Program-made: the position numbers and the translations under genes
From: Lasiosphaeris hirsuta
Lineage: Eukaryota > Ascomycota > Sordariomycetes > Sordariales > Lasiosphaeriaceae
Length of the DNA stretch: 64,000 nucleotides
NCBI GenBank assembly: GCA_030549175.1
Contig: JAUKUA010000003.1
Coordinates: 496,001-560,000, forward strand
Direction of reading: 5' to 3'
Part shown: positions 43,439 to 54,875 of the stretch, in pieces
Position numbering within the stretch: the stretch's first letter is position 1
How the letters are laid out: each line of letters starts with the position of its first letter
Notes under the pieces: generated by a model
The model's database searches: none
What the model was told of the DNA's origin: nothing
Seen by the model: the letters and a program-made list of their open reading frames with translations, nothing else

Positions 43439-46330
43439 ATGAAGTACGTTCCTGTGTGGTTGATGAGTCAACTCCCAACTAATCCTCTTCTAGCAAGACC
43501 CTGCGCCGGTCGCTGGCGCCATTCGCCATTGCGGCGACCTCCCTCTCCCTCTACCAGAGTAGCTTAGGTAGGTCTTGTCAACCCTCACTTTGTGTGTCAC
43601 GCGCCTAACCGCTTTGTCAGATGTTGGCTCTACTCACAGTGACCCAACAACACTGGACAGCAAAGCGGACTCGCCTTCCTTCTTGGACGAGAAAGCTTCC
43701 AGCATCGGAGTCCCGGTACCTGCTCCCCCTTTTCTCCTAGGCAGCAGCCCCATCAGGCCAATCTCGTCCACGTTTGCATCTTTCGTCAGCCGACTGCGAT
43801 CTGGCATCAAGCTTGGCTTCAGCACGGATCAAACTGCTGTGCCGGTGTTGGAAACCAGCCCGGAAACTCGCAGCGACGATGCCACCTCCCACGTAACCCC
43901 CCTCCTGAGAGCGATGCTCCGCTAAGCGAGAAGGTCGCCGAGCCCATTGACGCTGCACCCGTTGAGCATGCCACCCCGCCGACAGAAAAGACGTTTGTGC
44001 CAGCCGACGATGCCGTGTCGCCGACTAACACGAGCTTCATGTTGACTGGCGAGGCGTTTGTGCCGGTCGGGATTGCCACGGAGAAAAGTGCGGACTGCAC
44101 CACTCCTGAGAAGTCATTCGTCAGCAATGCCGTTATTGACAGTGTCAATGACGTGTTCGACATCAGCGGAGGAGCCTTCGAGGTTGCTGAGACAACTCCT
44201 TTGGCGTTTTACCAAACGCGTGAAGAGGCTCCCGCCGAGAGGGGCACAGACGAGATTGCAGAGCTTTGGGCTCAGTCAGCAGAGGTCTATGACCTCGAGG
44301 CCATGCCAGTGCAGTTTTCCCTTGTCGACTCTGGCGAGCCTGAGCCTGAATATTGCTTCGAGCCAGTTCCCTTTATCCACTCAGTCCCCGAGCCTCCGAA
44401 AAAGCCGACAGACGGGTATGACTCGACGATGGACTTTTCCTTTGCCGCTTATGCCGAGTCTGAACCGGACAGCGAATATGACTTTGAGCCGGCGCCATTC
44501 ATGCAGACGGATATCTTTGAGCCTCTGATACAACTCGCCGAAGCCCAGGAGCAGCAGCCCGCGTATCATGACACAGATTCCATCCAGGACATGCACGAGG
44601 AACCTCAGGTTAAGTTCAGCGGCGAGTTCGGCAGCGACTATGTGCCGTATGCTTACGCCGAGGCCCCCAAGAAAAGCACCGTCGTAGTCCGGACATACAG
44701 CTGGGACGAGGAAGCCTTTGAGTTTCTCGATGACAGCTTGCTCGTCGCATCCAGCGTCCAGGAGACAGACTTTGAGAGACACGTGGTCGTCGAGGACATG
44801 AACATTGTGTACTGGAACGCTCCGGGTCCCGCCAAGTCGGAACGTCAGATTCTTGCCGAGGCCTTGAGCACCTCGTCCGTCAGGCCGAGCATCCTTCCCC
44901 TCGAGTCGCTCGCCGAGGATATTTTTTCTCCACCGCCGCCGCCTGCCATCCTCTCCAACAGCGCCAACACTGCAGAAAGGAATCTCGGTAGATTCAATAG
45001 CGATGTTGGACTTTCTATGGAGAACAAACGCAGGACGTTGGCCATTGAGAATAATGCTTACGAGGGTGCTTTCAAGACCGAGGCTGAAAAGTCTCACTCG
45101 CGTCACGCATCAATGAGGTATGTGGCTATCAAATCTTTTTGCGCACTCCCGTCTTCATTCTAACACACTTGCAGCAGCGCTGCCTCATCGGGCACAGCTC
45201 TGAGCGAGGCCTCTCGGCCCGACAGCCCCAACACCGACTACCACGACGACGATCAAGCCGTCAAATTTGCCGAGGACGAGCGGTTCCGCTCGGACGCCGC
45301 ATCGACCTGCGAGACGGTAACCGGAGACACCGCCAAGCGGCCCGACGCAGCCGACCAAGACGCCGAAGACCCCCTCCAGCCACCACCCCTCCCGCACGCC
45401 GTCGACAACCCCAAGCACCACCACCACCCCCAGCCCCACGCCTTCCATCACGACTCGTCCCCCGCGCCCCCGCACGAAGCACCGCCGCTGTCCTACGAGG
45501 ACCAGTACGCCGGCGACGACGATGACGACTACACCGCAATCTAGGAAATCGCGGAGACTTTCCCCGTCCCCGGCGGCCGCGCCGGCACATTCGACCTGGT
45601 CTACGCCGTGACGACCGCCGGCGAGGTCTGCTGGTACCGGCCCGACGTGCAGATGAAGCTGCCGCTGAGCGCGGAGCAGAGGGCCGAGTTCGCCGCCTTC
45701 TACCCCGGCTGGGAAACGACGGCGGCGGTGGCGGCGGCGGCGGCGGCGGCGGGTAGTGTGAGTAGCGGGGGACGTCTCGGCTTCGACGGTGGTGCCCCAG
45801 AGGAGCCAATTGCTAGTGCGAGTGCTAGCACTGGCGATGGGGCGGGACGGTCATCGGACGACGGCGGTGGGGAGGGAAACGAGGGCCAGGGGGTCTGGCG
45901 GCCGACGGGTTTGTATACCATCTACGAGGAGGACGAGGAGGGGCTGGAAGACTGGGTTCCCCCCGGGGAGGCGCCGGTGGAGGAGGAGCCGGCGGCGCCG
46001 TCGCCGCTGCGGATCATGCAGACGAGCTGGGGCAGCCACAGCTTTGTCGACCCCGGCGGGCTGATCAACACGCACCACAACGCCTATGTCCAGAGCGGCG
46101 GGCTGAGGCTCCGGCGGTGCCCGTGGTTCCTCCTGGCTAGGAAACAGGGGCTCGAGAGGGGACCGGGCCCCGAGATCAGACTGACTACGCCCGAGGGAGA
46201 TGTGTTCTGGCCGCATGACCTCACTTGGTATCCCACTAAGCGGTCCTGGGCTGACATGGTGGAGGAGGATGAGGAGGAGGAGAAAAGAGCGAGGGTCATG
46301 GTGGGGAGCGGCTCCAACGCTCACTTCTGA
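43439..46330 (+). CDS. paralogue B of the amber family; frame interrupted by conserved TAG
   Basis: Exons 43439..43443 (ATGAA), 43494..43567 (74 nt), 43621..45117 (containing either a 74-nt intron 43893..43966 or a one-base loss in a C6 run) and 45175..46330. Exon 2 encodes KTLRRSLAPFAIAATSLSLY, an Arg pair followed by a hydrophobic segment. The long middle is acidic and Pro/Ser-rich with SHSRHASM at the intron 45118..45174 junction. The frame reaches DDDDDYTAI, then TAG at 45542-45544, then runs on for 261 codons: EIAETFPVPGGR, VYAVTTAGEVCWYRPDVQM, a poly-Ala/Gly stretch, SWGSHSFVDPGGLINTHHNA and PGPEIRLTTPEGDVFWPHDL. It ends in an acidic tail. The product is 623 aa if TAG stops, about 885 if decoded. 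Family not recognised. Confidence 0.72.
45542..45544 (+). other. conserved in-frame TAG, paralogue B
   Basis: Codon 624 of the predicted frame. Context ACC GCA ATC TAG GAA ATC GCG. The frame is open before (from the phase-2 intron) and for 261 codons after. Confidence 0.9.
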
Positions 46331-47332
46331 CACGTCTGTCTTTCCTTTGTGGTGTTGCTTCTTTGGTGTGTAGAATCTGTTGTGAATCTTTTTTCTTTGG
46401 GGGATTTCCATGGCAGGGTTTTAAGGGTTTCCCTTCACGGTCGGTTGGATTGGGTTTTGGGATGGGCTTGGAATATGGGCTTGATGGGTGGAAATTTGCT
46501 GTTTTGGTTCTGGCATGGCCTTGGGGGCCGGTTTAGGTTGGGATGGTGTCTGTTATATCGGGAGATTGTATTATACCGGCATCCCCTATATACGGCAGCG
46601 GGCCTGCCAGGGAAGATACTTATTTCGCTAATAAATAAAAATTGTATTTCAGCTCGTGGGCCCTTCACTCTCTTGCTTCGGGGGGCGAGAGGATACGGAC
46701 GCGTTCTGAGGGTTAATGCTTGATTCTTCCTCGCAGCAACGCCGCAACGCCGATCTAAACACCGAGGCTATTTATTTTCTTGAAATCTATCAAGAGAATT
46801 CTGAGCAGCTTCCCTCGTAATTTTCTTTTGTTCTCATTTTGCTTTCTTGGTGGCTTTCTTCGTGTTGAAGGCTTGACACCCCAGGCTGCCGCACGAGCGC
46901 CTTGCATGTCCCCATTCACTCCCCTGTTCCCCGTTGCCCTAGCAAAACAGACTTCCATTTTGGGCTAGGAATTGCCCCCCACTTTCTCTTAAACCACCCA
47001 CCGTGTGCGCCCCTTGCTCTGGAGACATTCTTGACGACGACATCATCGCACCCGCAACTCGGCCTCAACCTTCTGATCAGAATTTTCACAGCATCTCCAC
47101 GAGGATTTCGACCGGACCGCCAAACCTTCTACGCCTACTTGGTTATCTAACCTTTGATCATCCTTTGTCGTCTGCTCCGGCAACCTCCGAGTCTTTGCAA
47201 CCTCTTTGCAACTCTTTTTGCATCCAAGGGACTGAGTCTCTCTTGGCCAAATTGCTCCGGCAACCGACTGCCATCAACTCTTCGCCACGCATCTCAAATA
47301 TATTCTCACTAGTAGTATTCGTCGTCGACAAG
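46331..47332. other. intergenic / 5' UTR of paralogue C
   Basis: No gene. The last 400 nt are pyrimidine-rich, as in the leaders of the other paralogues, and probably contain the transcription start of C. Confidence 0.5.
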
Positions 47333-49021
47333 ATGTAGTAAGTGCCCAAAACAAGCCACATCTTGCTCATTCACCTCCAGTCCCGCGAGTACTCTGAACA
47401 ATTCCCCCAGGGTCTTTTGTCGTCCTGCCAGCTAGCTCTACCGCATATCCATTCTGGTCACTTTGACTGACACTGAAGTAGTCAAACCGCTGGCTTCCGC
47501 CGGTCCCTGACCCCAGTTCTCGCTGCCGCTGCCGCGGCGACAATCTACATCAATCAGGGCAATGCCGGTGCGTGTTTTAGCAATTACCTTGCGGTGCATG
47601 AGGCACATCGTTTGCTAACTTTGACAACAGGCATGGCTTATCCTGTCTTTGCCCATCGCGACTGGGCTATGGGACAAACCATTTTTCGCAAGGCCATCGG
47701 CGGAACCCCTAATACCGTCTCATCCCTTCATCCACTCCATTTGAGACTGGATGGCAAGGCATTTACGCCCATCTCGAGCGCTTTTGCCAAGCTCATCAAG
47801 GGCATCGATTTCGTCGGAGAGTCCCTCCTCCTGCCAGACAAAGCGCATAAAATCGTTGCGGTAGGCGCTCCAGACGAGCTGCCAATGCCCCTGAAAGATG
47901 AGACGGAGGCAACTGCCCCCACCCAGGTTACGCCAGCCGTCTGCAATGCTGCCTTTCCCGATGAAAAGCGCAAGGCTGCTTCGGAGGTGCGTGCCACGCA
48001 TAAAGAGTCGCCAAAATCCGACGCAGCACAGTCAGATACTGGTGACCTGGCCAACTCCGCAGAAGACGATGCCAGCTCGACCAACGACAATGATTCCGTG
48101 ATATAGGGAATCGCGGAGACATACGACGCCCCGGGAGAGCGAGACTTTGAGCTCCAATACGCGGTGACCGTTGGCGGTGAAGTTTTCTGGTACAGACCAG
48201 ACGTTGAGATGCGGATGGATCTGAGTGAGGAGCAATTCCAGCAGTTCGAGGCCCTCTATCCGAACTGGGCCAGTGCCGCTAGGGAACTTGCTTCACCCAG
48301 CAACTGGGATTTGGCCGGCGAAGACGAGCTTTTTGATGACTCTGTCATTGACCGGCTCGCTCTGCTGATGGGATCTGGCGAGGTCGACGACGACCTCGAG
48401 AGCTCGCTCCCTGAGCAGCCACGGGAGGTCGAGGAGCCCCGTGAAATTGAGAAGCCACGGGAAGCCTCAAGACGTCGTAGCGCCAGGCTGGAGACCATTG
48501 AACTGGCGAACATTGTGGAGGAAACAGAGGAAGAGCTGTTTTATTTCTTGCACGAGGAGTATGACTCCCTCGACGCCGAGAGTACATGCGCCGTTGATGG
48601 CGATGCTTCTTCCGACCTAGGGGAGAATATGTCGTACGCCGAAGAGTATGCCCCTTTTGATGCAGAGGAGGATACCGAGCCGACTGATATTGCGGCAAAC
48701 ACTGAAGAGCAAGATCCTTGCGATGGAGAGGAAGACACGGGACCGACAGTCATTGCGGCCAACCCCGAAGAGCAGGCTCTTTACGAGGAAATAGTCAACA
48801 GCTGGAAAAAGCACAGCTACATCGACGAAACGGGCTACATCAACACGCAGTTGAATGCCCATGCCACGGAGGGCACCTTGCGTCTCCCTCGCCTCTCCTC
48901 GGTTGTCCTCTTGCCGAGAAGGCAACTGGTGGGGCGGTGCTCTGGCCCAGAGATAACGGTGACGACGCCAGAGGGCGAGGTTCTCTGGCCTCACGACATC
49001 GCTTCTTACCCCAAATGGTGA
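47333..49021 (+). CDS. paralogue C of the amber family; frame interrupted by conserved TAG
   Basis: Exons 47333..47337 (ATGTA), 47482..47567 (86 nt) and 47631..49021. Unspliced, the ATG is followed at once by TAG, so splicing is obligatory. Exon 2 gives FRRSLTPVLAAAAAATIYI, again Arg-Arg plus a hydrophobic run. The middle part ends SSTNDNDSVI, then TAG at 48104-48106 (codon 189). The same frame continues 304 codons: GIAETYDAPGERDFELQYAV, GGEVFWYRPDVEMRMDLSEE, a long Glu/Asp-rich region containing a roughly 20-residue repeat (PTDIAANTEEQDPCDGEEDT / PTVIAANPEEQALYEE). Then come SWKKHSYIDETGYINTQLNA and GPEITVTTPEGEVLWPHDIA. The product is 188 aa if terminated, 493 if decoded. There are no other stops or shifts, which is hard to reconcile with a decaying gene. 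Confidence 0.78.
48104..48106 (+). other. conserved in-frame TAG, paralogue C
   Basis: Context TCC GTG ATA TAG GGA ATC GCG. Codon 189 of 494. Confidence 0.9.
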
Positions 49022-49881
49022 TGGTCCGGGGTTTGCGTGCGCAAGGAGATGGACGTGGGGGGAGAGACTTGGACCGAGGAGGGATTTGCTAGTCCTGCGG
49101 GCCCCTTGGCAACTGTCATATCTTGCGGAGCTTTTGGCATCTGGCATGCTGTTTGTATGTTTTTTTTTTTTTTTTTGTATTGGTTATGGGCTGGAGAGTG
49201 GGTTTGGGGGTGAAGTTGAATATGTCGAACATGATTGCTTGAAAGGACGGGTGTTTGGAAAGGGGTACTTGTTGTTTACTGATTGACTGTGGGATGGTAA
49301 TCATATCATACACGCATGTGTGGCCAGTTAAATATAACCGGTGTTCATATCCCGGTAATAAATAGACTAGACTACCGCCTCTTACTACATGGTGGCACTA
49401 CTACTACATGGTGGCACTACTACTACATGGTGGCACTACTACTACGTGGTGGCACGATGCGACAAAGGCTTTCGGATTTCGCCAATCGTGGTTGAGTGCT
49501 TGGCGTGGCGCCTATGTAGACAGAGGCATGATGACCACCCCCCCTTGGGGAACAGTGGACAATAGGATGATCCAAAATTAAGAACAATGTCTGCTTGGTA
49601 ACATCTGACCTAACAACACGATACGAGAAATGGCCTCGCAGTATTGAGCCAGAGACTCTCTCGTCGTTCCCCAAACAGACTTTTGAACATGAACATTTGA
49701 GTTTTATTAGTTGCACTTAGATACCCGCGATTTAGAGAGATGCCAATCCACCTTCAACTTTGCACCTTTTGGTCTCCGCAGCTTTTCCTAGACCAATTCT
49801 ACCTTAAGTAACACACCCACGATAGCTACCCCGACGACGCTTAGAGAGTTTTGGATTTCTACTCTCACAGAGACTCTACCC
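49022..49881. other. intergenic with 19-bp tandem repeat
   Basis: 3' flank of paralogue C with a T run (about 49161-49176), then a four-copy 19-bp repeat (49383-49455). No gene seen. Confidence 0.5.
49383..49455. repeat. 19-bp tandem repeat, 4 copies
   Basis: Unit TACTACATGGTGGCACTAC repeated four times; the last copy has one A->G change. Confidence 0.92.
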
Positions 49882-50964
49882 ATGACTGGCCGAGGCCAGA
49901 CCGCCCCTAAGGGGGTAGTGGTTCGAATAGTCTTTAGTTTTAGTTTTCCCCGGCACAGAAGAGTCAGCGATCAGCTAGAAGTCCAAAAGGAAGCCATCGA
50001 GTATCTAAAACTGCGCATGCGCTCCACCTTGCTGCGCTGGCTATTCCTCGGGGGGCTAGTTGTCCAGGGTAACGATGCCGAGCACTTCAAGCTAGCTTAC
50101 TCGAACCTCCCATCAAGATTCGGATTCCACCGTTATCACAAAGAAGTGTTCGACGCCGAAGTGGTTACCCTTCCAGTCGTGAGGAATTACACAGCGCTGC
50201 AGCAGTTCGGGGTCTCGAAGGAGTTCGTTCAGCCATGGGTCATGGACAAACACTTGCTTTCTTTGTCCCCCGACCTCACGGTGGAGGCGCCAGCCATGCC
50301 ACCCCGTCACCTTGAAGGCCAACTTCATTGACGGAGGTCTACTCTTGTGTTTCTCCTTTGACCACAGGGTCATGGATGGTGGCTCGATCGCTGAATACCT
50401 CAAGTACCTTGACAGCGATAACGTACCTACCTGGACCCAAAATATCGATTCCCTCGTGGAAGCCAGGAAGAGGGTCCTGGAAATGGAAAAGTGCGGCGCT
50501 CTTTCTTAGTATGACATTGGAGAAGGAATTGCTTACCCGTAAGAAGATTCTTACTAGTCGCCTTCGGCTGGCGAGATCTTCCTACTCTCGGCAACATGTT
50601 CATCCGCCTGGTCTCGGTCGCCACAGTGCAGGAGCTGGTGGAAGGCGGCCCCCCGGGGCCACAACGCGGGAGAAGGTGATCACCGAGGCGGCGTGGTGCA
50701 TCCGCAAGACGGTCGAGAACATCGGCAACCAAGTCCCCGGCACCGAGACTAGCAAGGCTCAGTGGGTGGCGCAAGACCTACTCGGTCAGGGACGGCGCCA
50801 TGAACATCCTGCCGCGCCAGGTCGGTGCCCGCGGCGGCGCGCTGTGGGAGGTCCTGCTCGCCCTACGCGCTGACGATATGGAGAAGATTCGCGGCGAGGA
50901 GGAGCTTGGGCGGTACTCCATGGAGTCCTCCGATGTTGAGTATGTTGTGGATGATTCCGAGTAG
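49882..50964 (+). pseudogene. BAHD-type acyltransferase pseudogene (trichothecene-acetyltransferase-like)
   Basis: First frame: LLRWLFLGGLVVQGNDAEHF, FDAEVVTLPVV and QPWVMDKHLLSLSPDLTVEA. The frame is lost near 50297-50305. The next carries VTLKANFIDGGLLLCFSFDH and the BAHD catalytic motif HRVMDGG (H-x3-D), ending at TAG 50506-50508. Later frames keep LGNMFIRLVSVATVQELVEG (position of the conserved YFGN region), KVITEAAWCIRKTVENI and a C-terminus LWEVLLALRADDMEKIRGEE, to TAG at 50962-50964. The family transfers acyl groups from acyl-CoA to alcohols or amines of secondary metabolites. The DFGWG motif is not legible. At least three frameshifts. It is inserted between paralogues C and D and unrelated to them. 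Confidence 0.72.
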
Positions 50965-51705
50965 TCGGAACAGCTGGGGCGCGCCCAAGTGTCCGACGGC
51001 AACTGGAGTTAGGCAAGTAAATACGGTAAGAAAGGGAAAAAATGATGATATTCCCACTCATCATAACTTTTATTTGCACTGTGATAACTTGAGTGACGAT
51101 AGATATATGATGCCAATTTTGTAGTTTGGGAGGCAGACGTGGGAGCCGAGACCTGCGGGGAGTGTCCCAGGTCCGGGCCCCGGGTAGGCGAGAAGGACGG
51201 GATGAATCTCGCACAGGGTGGGGCAGAGAGTGTCCAGGGACAAGCTCACTCACTGCCTTGAGGCCTTGCGCCTTTCCGGTGGACTCTTGGGCTTGCGGCC
51301 TGAGGGGGAGTTACCTCTGCGCAGCGCATGGCCTGTGCGCATATTCCCGCGCCGCTTGGCATGTGCGCGCCGCGCCCGGGAGCCATTCACTTATAAACTT
51401 TTGTGGGGCTACAACCGTCCTCCTCCTTCCCAACTCTTCCTTCAACCACCGACACCCTACCTTTTCTCCAAGTCGATCAAGATAAAAATTGCGCCAGCTT
51501 TCGGAACAATTCTCTAGCGCAAAACATTTGCTTTCTTCTTTGACTCTCCATCTCTTCCTTGACTATCTCTCTCACACACCCTCTGTCTCTCCCTTGCGCG
51601 CTCTCATCTTTGTTCTCTCCTGCTGTCTTACACTCGAGGAACATTTTGGATTGCTTTCCACCCGTGTAGACACTCAGCCGGTTCTACACTTTTACCCAAG
51701 ACGAG
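50965..51705. other. intergenic / 5' region of paralogue D
   Basis: No gene. The leader upstream of D (51400-51700) is CT-rich, with stretches such as CTTCCCAACTCTTCCTTC, resembling pyrimidine-rich fungal promoters. Confidence 0.5.
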
Positions 51706-54046
51706 ATGACTTCCTTGTAAGTCGACTCTCTTGCATAATCTCCCTTGTGTTTCGCCCACTTGTTACGCTTTGTCTCGCGCTCCCGCGCCATCACAACAAA
51801 ACATTGATGGGAATTCCATGGCTGACGGAAGTGAATACAGTCGGAACTTGCGCCGTGCTGCGGTCTTCATTGGAGTTCCCGTCGCCGCTTACATGCTCGT
51901 CTCTCGCATTATTGGTAGATCACCAGAATCCCCCTTTGGAGAAATAACTCGAATGCTAGTAGTTCTTCACTGACACACAGCAGAACGTGAGACCAACGAG
52001 CCTTCCGCAGACAACAAACGGAATGAGTCGTTGACCGAGGCCCCCCAAGCCGAAGCCCCTACGACAACGCCAATGAGTCAACAATACGCCTCAGTTTTCA
52101 AGGCTGTGTTCACCTCGGTTGCCGCCTACGAGGCTGGCGAACCCGAGGTGATGGCGGTCGATTCGAGCGCTGAGACGATTTCTCAATGCACTACGGATAA
52201 CGCTCTTACTGGGGTTGTTATTACTTGTTGCGGCCCGGATGCTGCAAAGCATATCACCAAAGACGCTGTCCATCCGAAGTCTTTTGTCAACAGCGCCAAC
52301 TTGGAGGACGAGGTCGAGCCTAACACCGCGGGTGACATCGATATTCTCCACACCCCAATCAAGCAGGATTCTCCAGGCGGCCTCGTTGATGACACACCCG
52401 CTACTGTGGGCGAGCGAGTCATCGTCGATATTCCATCCATTTCAACCTCATCGCCACTCGCCAGTGAAAACGAGGAGCCCGAATCTGTTCGGGGTGTTGA
52501 CAATAATGATGACGATGACGACGAAACATTCAGCGGCATCGATGAGGACCTACTCGAGTATGTGCAGGAGCTATCCAAGGTAGTGCCGACATTTGAGGAA
52601 TCGCTGCACTCCCGAATGTCCTCTAGCAGGTACGAGACCTCCTTCATCTGACGTTCTTGGTGGTTGGTTGCTAACAATTTTCTATCTAGCTCCATTCTTT
52701 CATCCACCAGTAATTTGGACAGCATGAAGTCATTTGGTTCTCCTGTCACCGATTACAGCAACAATGGCGATGAAGCGATGAAAACTCTTTTCAATCCGGA
52801 AGACGGTATCCCAAGCCGGATCAAGGCAGTCAGACTTCCTAGTCTCAGCACAGCCAGTGCTTCAGATGCATGGGGTGTTTTGGCTGATGAGATAAATCCA
52901 AATGCTGCCATTTCCCTCGAGCATGAGCAAAGTATCGACTTCCAATTTCCGCATGTCCAGGACAAGATCGATGTGGGAAGCATCCCCATTTCGGACAACG
53001 ACGAGGACGACAGTGAATCCACGACCTAGGATGTTGTGGAGGCATTTGTCGTACCTGGCGACCGTGATTTTGAGCTTTTGTACGCCCTCGGGAATGACGG
53101 AGAGGTCTGTTGGTGGAGACCTGATGTCAGCATGGTGATGACCATGGATGAGGCACAGATCGGCCGCTTCCACCAGCTGTACCCTGGGGCTGCCAGCCTT
53201 CGGGAAGAAATCCTTTGCCCACACCTGTCGGACTCTGATCACACAACCCAGGAAGAGAATAGCTTCAGCCAGAGCAGCGGTTCGGATGATGCTTCCATGA
53301 GCTGGGTAGTTGTGGAGACCTTTATCGTCCCCGGTGACCACGACTTCGAGCTGCAATATGCACTTGCAGACGATGGAGATGTTTACTGGTGGAGGCCCGA
53401 CTGCAGCAAGGCCATGAAGATGAGTGAAGTGCAGGCTACCCACTTCTTCCAGCTCTACCCGGAGGCCACTAAGCTCCGCAACGACATCCTTGAGCAACTA
53501 GAGGCGGAGGATTGCGTGGGTTCTCCCCACGATCACTATGATGCCCCTAAAACTACCAGCGACATCTCGGACCACGGCGAGGATGATTGTGACAGCGACT
53601 CTAGTTCCGATTTCATATCAGACTCAGAAGCTGAGGGTACCAACAACCTCGCCCGCTGTGACTGGATGTGGCTGGGCAAGAAAGAAATGGTGAAGCCTTC
53701 GCTCGGGCCCGAGCTGAAGCTTACAACATCCGAGAGCGAAGAGTACTGGCTAGAAGAGCCAGACTATCTCACCTCGCACACCGAGATCGACGAGTTTGGG
53801 CATCTCACCATCGATCCATACAAGGGGCCCATCGAGCTGGACAGGGAGGCCTTCGGCAACAGCGGCCAGGTCGGAACCCTCCAGAAGTGCACGTGGATAG
53901 CGTTTCCCACAAAGAACGCCCTTTGCAGGAGCCTGGGCCCTGTGATCAAGGTCACCTCGCCTGAGGGCAAGGAGTCGTGGCTGGAAGATCTGGCCTACTA
54001 CCCACTGGCAAACTCATGGGCCGATCTTGACGAAGAGGAGGAGTGA
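51706..54046 (+). CDS. paralogue D of the amber family; TAG plus duplicated module carrying TGG
   Basis: Exons 51706..51716 (11 nt), 51841..51914 (74 nt), 51984..52629 and 52690..54046. Exon 2 reads RNLRRAAVFIGVPVAAYMLV, an Arg pair plus hydrophobic segment. Intron 52630..52689 is at the HSRMSSS position, phase 2, as in B. The frame comes to ISDNDEDDSESTT, then TAG at 53027-53029 (codon 357), then 338 codons without a stop: DVVEAFVVPGDRDFELLYAL, NDGEVCWWRPDVSM. The module is then repeated: SMSW VVVETFIVPGDHDFELQY, DDGDVYWWRPD. In this second copy the codon aligned with TAG is TGG (53303-53305). Two copies of the GPE/LTT module follow (LGPELKLTTSESEEYWLEE; LGPVIKVTSPEGKESWLEDL), ending WADLDEEEE. 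The product is 356 or 695 aa. The acceptor at 51984 could be 51981. Confidence 0.78.
53027..53029 (+). other. conserved in-frame TAG, paralogue D
   Basis: Context TCC ACG ACC TAG GAT GTT GTG. The paralogous internal position at 53303-53305 is TGG (context ATG AGC TGG GTA GTT GTG). Confidence 0.9.
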
Positions 54047-54539
54047 GAGGTGGCGGGGGATACTGGTACATCCGTATTTCCTCCACATTCCACAAACACT
54101 GGCTTACCAAACCGGATTGGGTCTAGACTAGTCACACGCCTTTGGACATTATCAACTACCCCTATCTTGTTTGTCGACTCATTTTTCCCCATTTGTGCGC
54201 CAGATAAAATAAAACAATCAAAATACGTGGTCGAAGTTGACGTCCGAGTCATGCCTTGTGGTACAGAAGGTGAGCATTGTGACTCTGGAGCCGCAAACCT
54301 GTATATATAGTAGTGCAACCGCCAGCAGTGGAGAGGCAGCGGGAACATTCCGGCTGGGTATATACATGTAAAGAATTAGTCAAATATTTGGACTATAACT
54401 ATCTCCTGGCCTTATCTGACGGGAAGACTGCCTCCAACCTGAGGCATCAGTGACGGTTGCCCCAGCGCCGGAGAGGGGTGCTGGGTGTCGTTGCGGGCGG
54501 TCTATGCACAAGGCTGCGCAGTGACTGGTCTGGTCTGTG
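54047..54539. other. intergenic, paralogue D 3' flank
   Basis: No gene seen. Confidence 0.5.
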
Positions 54540-54607
54540 GCCTGATGCACGGCCAATCAGAAGGCTTATTGTTGCCTGATGCACGGCCAATCAGAAGGCT
54601 TATTGTT
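54540..54607. promoter_or_regulatory. 34-bp perfect tandem duplication containing CCAAT boxes, upstream of paralogue E
   Basis: Two identical 34-nt copies (54540-54573, 54574-54607), each with GGCCAATCAGAAGG, a good match to the CCAAT-box core bound by the HAP/NF-Y complex. Located about 270-340 nt upstream of the E start codon. Binding is inferred from the motif. Confidence 0.65.
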
Positions 54608-54875
54608 TTTATTAGTCGCTTTTCCAACTTGGTCCCACTCTCTCTCCCGCAACCAAACCTCACCTCGGATCGCGCACCTGGGCAACCATTTTGCACATAC
54701 AAAATTCTTCACTAAGCTTCGCGCAACCATTTCCCTTTTTACTGTCTTCACCCTACCCTTCCCTATTGATACTTTGTAGCAATCAGCATTGAGCTTCTGC
54801 TATCACCAGTATTCACTGGAATATTCTAGGCATATAAAGACACCCTCTCCCAAACACTTGACAATTCTGAATAAG

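Noticed and set aside
44381..45106. 241-codon minus-strand ORF
   Set aside because: Antisense shadow of paralogue B.
48107..49021. Post-TAG region of paralogue C as an independent downstream gene
   Set aside because: No ATG at its beginning, no promoter gap, and it is in the same frame directly after the TAG; the first Met would cut away the conserved module.
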